A stretch of 64,000 nt of DNA from positions 5,022,001-5,086,000 of the forward strand of contig OY781040.1 in NCBI GenBank assembly GCA_963676095.1, given 5' to 3'. Positions 59,269 through 64,000 of this stretch are shown here, piece by piece (position 1 is the stretch's first letter; every line of letters starts with the position of its first letter). Origin of the DNA: G963676095 sp963676095. GTDB lineage: Bacteria; Bacteroidota; Bacteroidia; Bacteroidales; Prolixibacteraceae. Under the pieces are notes generated by a model, which was not told the origin of the DNA, did no database searches, and worked only from the letters and a program-made list of their open reading frames with translations. The translations under genes and the position numbers were made by a program.

Positions 59269-59859
59269 TTAGCCGTTGACTCGCTCAATGAAATTCAGTA
59301 TATCTTCCTTGCCCTGTCCTGTTTCTGACGAACTGACCAGAATATCAGGCAGCTCCTCCCATTTTTCGAGTAGTTCTTTTTTATAGAAAGCGATATTGGA
59401 GGCCAGCTGGTTTTTTCCCAGCTTGTCAGCTTTCGTGAAGACAAGAACAAATGGAATCTGGTTTTCTCCCAGCCAGGAGATGAATTCCATGTCTGCTTTT
59501 TGTGGTTCGAGCCTGCAATCGATTAGAACGAAAAGACAGTGAAGATTTTCCCGCTTTGCAATGTATTCGACAATGTACGACTGGAACTTTTTTGTTTCTC
59601 TTTTAGCGGCCTTGGCATAGCCATACCCGGGTAAATCGACAAGGTACCAGTTCTCGTTAATGATAAAATGATTGATGAGCTGCGTCTTTCCGGGACGTTG
59701 GGATGTCTTGGCCAGTTTTTTATTATCAGTAAGCATATTAATCAGCGATGACTTTCCCACATTTGAACGTCCGATAAACGCGTACTCCGGTTTTTCCGGA
59801 GGAGGGCATTTCATTACATCTGTACTGCTCATCAAAAATCTGGCTGTTTTAATCTCCAT
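59269..59859 (-). CDS. engB: Ribosome-biogenesis GTPase EngB (YsxC/YihA)
   Basis: A 196-residue GTPase: G1 GRSNVGKSSL (residues 31-40), G3 DLPGYG, G4 TKAD and a G5-like SSETGQGK. It binds 50S precursors late in assembly and is usually essential. The short N-terminal strand (VMKCPPPEKPEYAFIG) is normal. It lies between prs and manA in the same orientation, with non-coding spacers. Confidence 0.96.
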   Translation of the reverse strand: MEIKTARFLMSSTDVMKCPPPEKPEYAFIGRSNVGKSSLINMLTDNKKLAKTSQRPGKTQLINHFIINENWYLVDLPGYGYAKAAKRETKKFQSYIVEYIAKRENLHCLFVLIDCRLEPQKADMEFISWLGENQIPFVLVFTKADKLGKNQLASNIAFYKKELLEKWEELPDILVSSSETGQGKEDILNFIERVNG

Positions 59860-59930
59860 GATACTGCCTTTCGCAAATTGGGGGTTTGGATATGAAATCC
59901 ATATCTTCCCTGGTTTTTATTTTTTAATAT

Positions 59931-60911
59931 CTATAAATGGACTTCCAGCAATTTTACTGTTGGGCTTACTGGTTTTAGTTGATACTGGATCAGGGATGCA
60001 GGTATTAAAACAGTTTCTCCTTTTTTTGCTTTTTCATTCGATTCGGGGGTAATAATTTCATACTCTCCTTCTACACAGATATAGATAACGAATGAGTCAA
60101 GCTCATAAATATCTTTCTCGATAACCTGATCAAACTCAAGGATGCTGGTGTTAAAGTAATTGCATTTAACTACTTCCGTGCTTTTGTTCAGTTCATTATT
60201 ATAATCCGTCCTGAAATTGTCATGATAGGTAAAATCAATGGCCTCAAGTGCAAGATCGGTGTGTAGTTCCCGTTCATTTCCGTTGGCATCTTTCCTGTTG
60301 TAATCAAATATACGATAGGTTACATCAGAAGTCTGCTGAATTTCTGCAACCATAGTACCTTTGCCAATTGCATGCACACGGCCTGCCGGCATAAAGAACA
60401 CATCGCCGGGTTTTACCTCCACAAAGTTGAGGATATTCATGAGTTCTCCGTCGCTTAATTTTTGAAGATATTTGTTGGCGTCGAGCGGCTGATTGAACCC
60501 ACAATTCAAGCGGGCTCCTTCATCGGCCTGTAACACGTACCACATTTCCGTTTTTCCAAAAGCTTTGTGCCTTTTTTTCGACAACTCATCATTCGGGTGT
60601 ACCTGTACCGAAAGGTCATCGTTTGCATCAATGAACTTGATCAGAAGCGGAAATTCCACACTGAACTTTTCATATACATGATCCCCAACAAGGTCACCCA
60701 TGTAAACTTCGATCAATTCTTCAAGGTTGTTGCCGGCCAGGTAACCATTGCTGACAACAGAGACATTTCCGGGGACTCCGGAAAGTTCCCAACTTTCACC
60801 GCAGTTAGGAAGGTTACCGAAATCTTTACCCAGCACCGTTTTTATCTTTTGTCCTCCCCATATCTTATCCATGTAGATCGGGGCGAATTTCAATGGATAT
60901 AAATTCTTCAT
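59931..60911 (-). CDS. manA: Mannose-6-phosphate isomerase, class I
   Basis: A 326-residue zinc isomerase linking fructose 6-phosphate to mannose 6-phosphate. LSVQVHPND carries two metal ligands (Gln, His), and TEMWYVLQAD contributes the metal-binding Glu. A later VKPGDVFFMPAGRVHAIGKG provides the last His ligand. The C-terminal cupin half (EIITPESNEKAKKGETVLIP) is complete. It begins the leftward operon of engB and prs or stands alone; spacing of 71 nt leaves both possible. Confidence 0.94.
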   Translation of the reverse strand: MKNLYPLKFAPIYMDKIWGGQKIKTVLGKDFGNLPNCGESWELSGVPGNVSVVSNGYLAGNNLEELIEVYMGDLVGDHVYEKFSVEFPLLIKFIDANDDLSVQVHPNDELSKKRHKAFGKTEMWYVLQADEGARLNCGFNQPLDANKYLQKLSDGELMNILNFVEVKPGDVFFMPAGRVHAIGKGTMVAEIQQTSDVTYRIFDYNRKDANGNERELHTDLALEAIDFTYHDNFRTDYNNELNKSTEVVKCNYFNTSILEFDQVIEKDIYELDSFVIYICVEGEYEIITPESNEKAKKGETVLIPASLIQYQLKPVSPTVKLLEVHL

Positions 60912-60992
60912 ATATGTATTTTTTATTTTTTATTTTCTCTACAATTTATTATCCTGTTCACAGAAGGAAGGAATGTACTCCTTTTTTGTCCG

Positions 60993-61292
60993 TTATCCAA
61001 AATAATCGACAGCGGCCCGCGCTACTGTCGACTCTTTAATAATCTCGAATACTTTCAGGTGTTCCGGGTGGACCCGGTAAACGTCAAGATCTGCCAGTGT
61101 TTCGAATCTGGTAATCAGGCAAAGGTCATATGATTTTGATTCCAGTTCATAATTGAGTCCCACTTCCATCTGTTTTAGTTCTTTTATTTTTCCGGTAAGC
61201 GCTTCAAGCGATGATTTCAGTTTCGAAAGTATTTCTTTCTTTTCCTCTTCCTGGTACTCTTTTAGTTTAAAAAGGACGACATGGGTAATCAT
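60993..61292 (-). CDS. Dabb (stress-responsive A/B barrel) domain protein
   Basis: I chose the ATG beginning MITHVVLFKLKEYQEEE; upstream codons are non-coding. The 99-residue protein has a Dabb ferredoxin-like fold: THVVLFKLKE, then GLNYELESKSYDLCLITRF and LDVYRVHPEHLKVFEIIK. Proteins of this family form dimeric barrels; the physiological substrate is usually unknown. The gene is divergent from udk and is separated by 118 nt from it. Confidence 0.88.
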   Translation of the reverse strand: MITHVVLFKLKEYQEEEKKEILSKLKSSLEALTGKIKELKQMEVGLNYELESKSYDLCLITRFETLADLDVYRVHPEHLKVFEIIKESTVARAAVDYFG

Positions 61293-61410
61293 GGTTTGTG
61301 TTTTTTTATTTGACTGTGCGAATTTAATACTTTCCGGGCTGGGAACCATATTTCCAGCCATCATAAACGAAATTACGGCAGTCTTGTTTATCTTTGACAA
61401 TAAAAAACGG

Positions 61411-62016
61411 ATGATTATTATCGGTATTGCCGGAGGAACGGGCTCAGGAAAGACAACTGTGGTCAATAAAATTATTTCGCAGCTTTCAAAGGATGAAGTA
61501 GCTGTTTTGTCTCAGGATTCCTATTATTTGGACAGCAGTCATTTACCTTTGGAAGAAAGGCAAAAGTTAAATTTTGATCATCCTGATTCTGTCGAGTTCG
61601 GGTTATTGGTCCGCCACCTGGAAGCACTAAAAAGGGGAGAACCGATTGAAGAGCCGGATTATTCCTATCTTACCTGTACCCGTTCTGAGAAAACAACGAC
61701 TATTTATCCAAAACCTGTTGTTATTGTCGAAGGGATCCTGGTGCTGACCAATCCGGAGTTGCGGAAGCTTATGGATATTAAAGTGTTTGTGGATTGTGAT
61801 TCGGATGTTCGACTGGCGAGGGTAATTCAACGCGATATAATCGAACGGGGCAGGGATGTGATCAAGGTTCTGAAACGTTATGAAAAGACGGTCCGTCCCA
61901 GTCATCTTCAATTTATTGAACCGACTAAACGTTTTGCCGATATTATTGTTCCTGAAGGGGGCAACAACAAGGTTGCCATACAGATCCTGACGCATTTCAT
62001 AAAACAAAATCGTTAG
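61411..62016 (+). CDS. udk: Uridine kinase
   Basis: The ATG before IIIGIAGGTGSGKTTVV is the natural start: the Walker A GGTGSGKT is at residues 8-15, as in other uridine kinases. The 201-residue protein continues with LSQDSYYLDSS, FDHPDSVEFGLL and YSYLTCTRSEKTTTIYPKPVV (substrate and lid regions), then DIIERGRDVIKVL. It phosphorylates uridine and cytidine in pyrimidine salvage. It is 2 nt from the next gene, so they are cotranscribed. Confidence 0.95.
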   Translation: MIIIGIAGGTGSGKTTVVNKIISQLSKDEVAVLSQDSYYLDSSHLPLEERQKLNFDHPDSVEFGLLVRHLEALKRGEPIEEPDYSYLTCTRSEKTTTIYPKPVVIVEGILVLTNPELRKLMDIKVFVDCDSDVRLARVIQRDIIERGRDVIKVLKRYEKTVRPSHLQFIEPTKRFADIIVPEGGNNKVAIQILTHFIKQNR

Positions 62017-62018
62017 CC

Positions 62019-62741
62019 ATGCTTGACCAGTTGAATATAGAAGATGTCCTTTTTCTGGATATCGAAACGGTTCCTCAGTTTCAGGCTTATGATGAGTTGC
62101 CTGAAACTTTTAAAAAACTATGGGACCACAAAGCCGGGTATATTTGCCAGGAAGGACAAACCCCTTCCGAAGTATATGAACGGGCAGGAATTTATGCCGA
62201 ATTCGGACGTATTGTTTGTATTTCTGCAGGGTTAGTTGTCCAGAAAAAGGGGGAACGATATTACCGGGTTAAATCGTTTTATGACGAAGATGAGCGTAAA
62301 CTGCTTTTGTCTTTCAACGAAATGCTTGACCGGTTTACCTCTTACCCCGGACGTAGCCTTTGTGCCCACAACGGTCAGGAATTCGACTTCCCTTTCATTG
62401 CACGGCGTTCTTTAATAAACGGCCTGAAAATTCCCCGTTTTTTGGATCTGGCTGGAATGAAACCCTGGGATATCAAGGAAAGATTGCTCGATACCATGCA
62501 ACTCTGGAAGTTCGGCGACTTTAAGAGTTATACCTCTCTGAATCTGCTATGTGCCGTCTTTCAGATCCCTACCCCAAAGGATGATATCGACGGAAGCCAG
62601 GTCGCCAAGGTATATTACGAAGAAAGGAACCTCGAACGCATTGCCCGTTATTGTGAAAAGGATACTCTGGCTGTTGCCAATCTTTTATTGCGTTTTAAAG
62701 GGGATCCAATTATCGATGCGGACCATGTGGTCATTATCTGA
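62019..62741 (+). CDS. Predicted PolB-like 3'-5' exonuclease
   Basis: A 240-residue RNase H-like exonuclease (DNA_pol_B_exo2 family): FLDIETVPQFQAY has the first Asp/Glu, LCAHNGQEFDFPFIARR the second motif, and RIARYCEKDTLAVANLLLRF the third. The domain covers nearly the whole protein. It probably acts on DNA ends or oligonucleotides. It follows udk at 2 nt and is convergent with the WecA-like gene with a 1-nt spacer. Confidence 0.88.
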   Translation: MLDQLNIEDVLFLDIETVPQFQAYDELPETFKKLWDHKAGYICQEGQTPSEVYERAGIYAEFGRIVCISAGLVVQKKGERYYRVKSFYDEDERKLLLSFNEMLDRFTSYPGRSLCAHNGQEFDFPFIARRSLINGLKIPRFLDLAGMKPWDIKERLLDTMQLWKFGDFKSYTSLNLLCAVFQIPTPKDDIDGSQVAKVYYEERNLERIARYCEKDTLAVANLLLRFKGDPIIDADHVVII

Positions 62742-62742
62742 C

Positions 62743-63954
62743 TTATTCGTTCGCCTGTAAAACGTTTTTCTTTACCTGAAGGACTGGTTTTGGTTTGGTT
62801 TCGTGAGCAGAGGAGAACATCCCTTTTAATGGAGAAGTGGGTGCCATCTGGATGGTTTTTCCATAGGAAAATTGTTTTTCCATAACTTGATGGGGACTTG
62901 AAATTGATCTCGTTTTCAGGTATAACAAACCTACAATTGTATAACTCAGGGAAAGCATGGATACAAACCCAGTCGTAATATTAACCTGGGAATGAGAAAA
63001 TGTCAGGGCAAGGAGCCCGAAAAATACCGTATAGGAGATCAAAAATAAACTAGCCTGTATGTGTGACATTCTCAATTTGATCAGCAGGTGATGAAAATGG
63101 TTCATATCCGGTGAAAACGGCGATTGTTTATGCCAGATCCGGATTGCAAAAACCCTGGTTGTGTCTGTAATCGGGACAATGAGCAGGGCGAGAATTATTA
63201 ACGGGGCTTTGGCAAACTGTATCTGAGCCGGGGCTGTTATATTTAACTCGTTAAATTTTATGGCTATAGCTGCAACAAAAACTCCAAGTATCAGAGAGCC
63301 TGTATCCCCCATGAAAACCTTGTTTTTTCCTCCCCACAGGTTAAACCGGAGAAAAGCGATCAGGCTCCCGCTTAAAGCCAGACAAAAAACGGCATAGTTG
63401 TAATTCCCGCATAAAGAGAACCATATTCCCATGAATGTTGAAAACAAGAGGGTCAAACCTCCTGCCAGCCCGTCAATCCCGTCAATCAGGTTAACTGCGT
63501 TGATCAGGAACAGGATAATGACCGCTGTTAACGGAATACTAATCCACGCATTTATGAAGTCTAGTGAAAATAGACCGGACGCATGGGAAATTCTGAAGTT
63601 GCCTGCTGTTGTGAGTAAAAGGGCTACTGCTATTTGTACAAACAGTTTTTTCCTGGCAGACATGACGATCAGGTCGTCTTTCAGACCTATGAAAAATAAA
63701 ATGATCACGGAGGCTAGCATCTGTCTTATTCCCGACCCGGGATTAACGTCTCCCTTCATGAATATTATCGAAGAGAGCATTAGCCCGATAAAGATAGCTA
63801 TTCCTCCCAAAGTGGGCACGACCACTTTATTGAGTTTCCTGGCATTGGGAAAGTCAAACAATTGTTTCATGTTAGACACCCTGACGATTGGAGGAATAGA
63901 AAAGTAGGTCAGGATAAAACTACTCAGCAAGGTTGTTATTAGGTAAATATTCAC
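62743..63954 (-). CDS. WecA/MraY-type undecaprenyl-phosphate sugar-1-phosphate transferase
   Basis: A 403-residue integral membrane enzyme with about 10-11 TM helices. Diagnostic loops are RKLNKVVVPTLGGIAIF, NLIDGIDGLAGG, VFMGDTGSLILG and DMNHFHHLLIKLRMSHIQ, typical of WecA (GlcNAc-1-phosphate) rather than MraY. It should start O-antigen, capsule or enterobacterial-common-antigen-like glycan synthesis. The C-terminal 50 residues form a basic cytoplasmic tail not present in all relatives. It is near the window end and the next gene is not visible. Confidence 0.9.
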   Translation of the reverse strand: MNIYLITTLLSSFILTYFSIPPIVRVSNMKQLFDFPNARKLNKVVVPTLGGIAIFIGLMLSSIIFMKGDVNPGSGIRQMLASVIILFFIGLKDDLIVMSARKKLFVQIAVALLLTTAGNFRISHASGLFSLDFINAWISIPLTAVIILFLINAVNLIDGIDGLAGGLTLLFSTFMGIWFSLCGNYNYAVFCLALSGSLIAFLRFNLWGGKNKVFMGDTGSLILGVFVAAIAIKFNELNITAPAQIQFAKAPLIILALLIVPITDTTRVFAIRIWHKQSPFSPDMNHFHHLLIKLRMSHIQASLFLISYTVFFGLLALTFSHSQVNITTGFVSMLSLSYTIVGLLYLKTRSISSPHQVMEKQFSYGKTIQMAPTSPLKGMFSSAHETKPKPVLQVKKNVLQANE

Positions 63955-64000
63955 AGACTATAATTTGTTTTGCTTCAAATATATATAAAATATATATCAA

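Noticed and set aside
59086..59328. 80-codon plus-strand frame between prs and engB
   Set aside because: Cys/Phe-rich, overlaps the end of engB in antisense, no ribosome-binding context; probably chance.

Overview
The window looks like a Bacteroidota chromosome, probably order Bacteroidales. The evidence is housekeeping genes of Bacteroidota type (DUF4924, the L25-Pth-S4 cluster), signal peptides that end just before GQN or AQ, TAnnTTTG-like promoter elements and very few Shine-Dalgarno sequences. It falls into three parts: an AT-rich accessory region (1-4500), a roughly 46.7-kb prophage (about 4600-51300), and core chromosome (51388-64000).

The accessory region holds seven small genes, all on the minus strand: an ACT-domain protein, a GNAT-like protein, a uracil-DNA-glycosylase-like protein, two soluble unknowns, a membrane protein and an HNH nuclease. 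They are mostly single-gene units separated by related non-coding repeats and what looks like the 3' end of a group II intron. This resembles a gene-cassette array, but no integron integrase is visible.

The prophage has an S24-type repressor (minus strand) facing a long plus-strand early operon. That operon runs: Cro-like regulator, a tandem pair of YFLGIPF-repeat proteins, small proteins, a highly structured non-coding RNA of about 870 nt with two tRNA-like modules and a terminator, an annealing-protein candidate with a YqaJ exonuclease, a NinG/Rap-like nuclease, a Rha-KilAC antirepressor, SSB, a DUF1376-type replication protein that seems to contain the origin, and a DnaC-like ATPase. It ends with an AT-rich cargo module, HEPN protein - unknown - SecB-like chaperone, which looks like a toxin-antitoxin-chaperone or defence system.

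The virion genes sit in blocks of alternating strand. Block 20171-30418 (minus) encodes scaffold, capsid, connectors, a fibre with a signal peptide, a caspase-like protein, holin, endolysin and two probably paralogous proteins. Block 30564-33886 (plus) encodes the large terminase. Block 33991-47530 (minus) encodes the portal, a 3300-residue polyvalent protein and two internal virion proteins. Block 47693-51296 (plus) encodes a probable small terminase and a 1009-residue tail protein. The P22-like portal, the large internal proteins and the absence of any tape measure, sheath or tail-tube gene suggest a short-tailed (podovirus-like) phage. A GATAC-N6-GTATC palindrome recurs in the repressor region and in both divergent late promoter regions, suggesting that one regulator controls all of them. 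No integrase is present. The right end abuts the 3' end of tRNA-Pro, so the left end and the integrase may lie beyond base 1, with the accessory array inside the element.

The right flank is ordinary core genome: tRNA-Pro(UGG), tRNA-Ser(GCU), lnt, an amidase, DUF4924, an S4 protein, pth, L25, prs, engB, manA, a Dabb protein, udk, a 3'-5' exonuclease and a WecA-like transferase.
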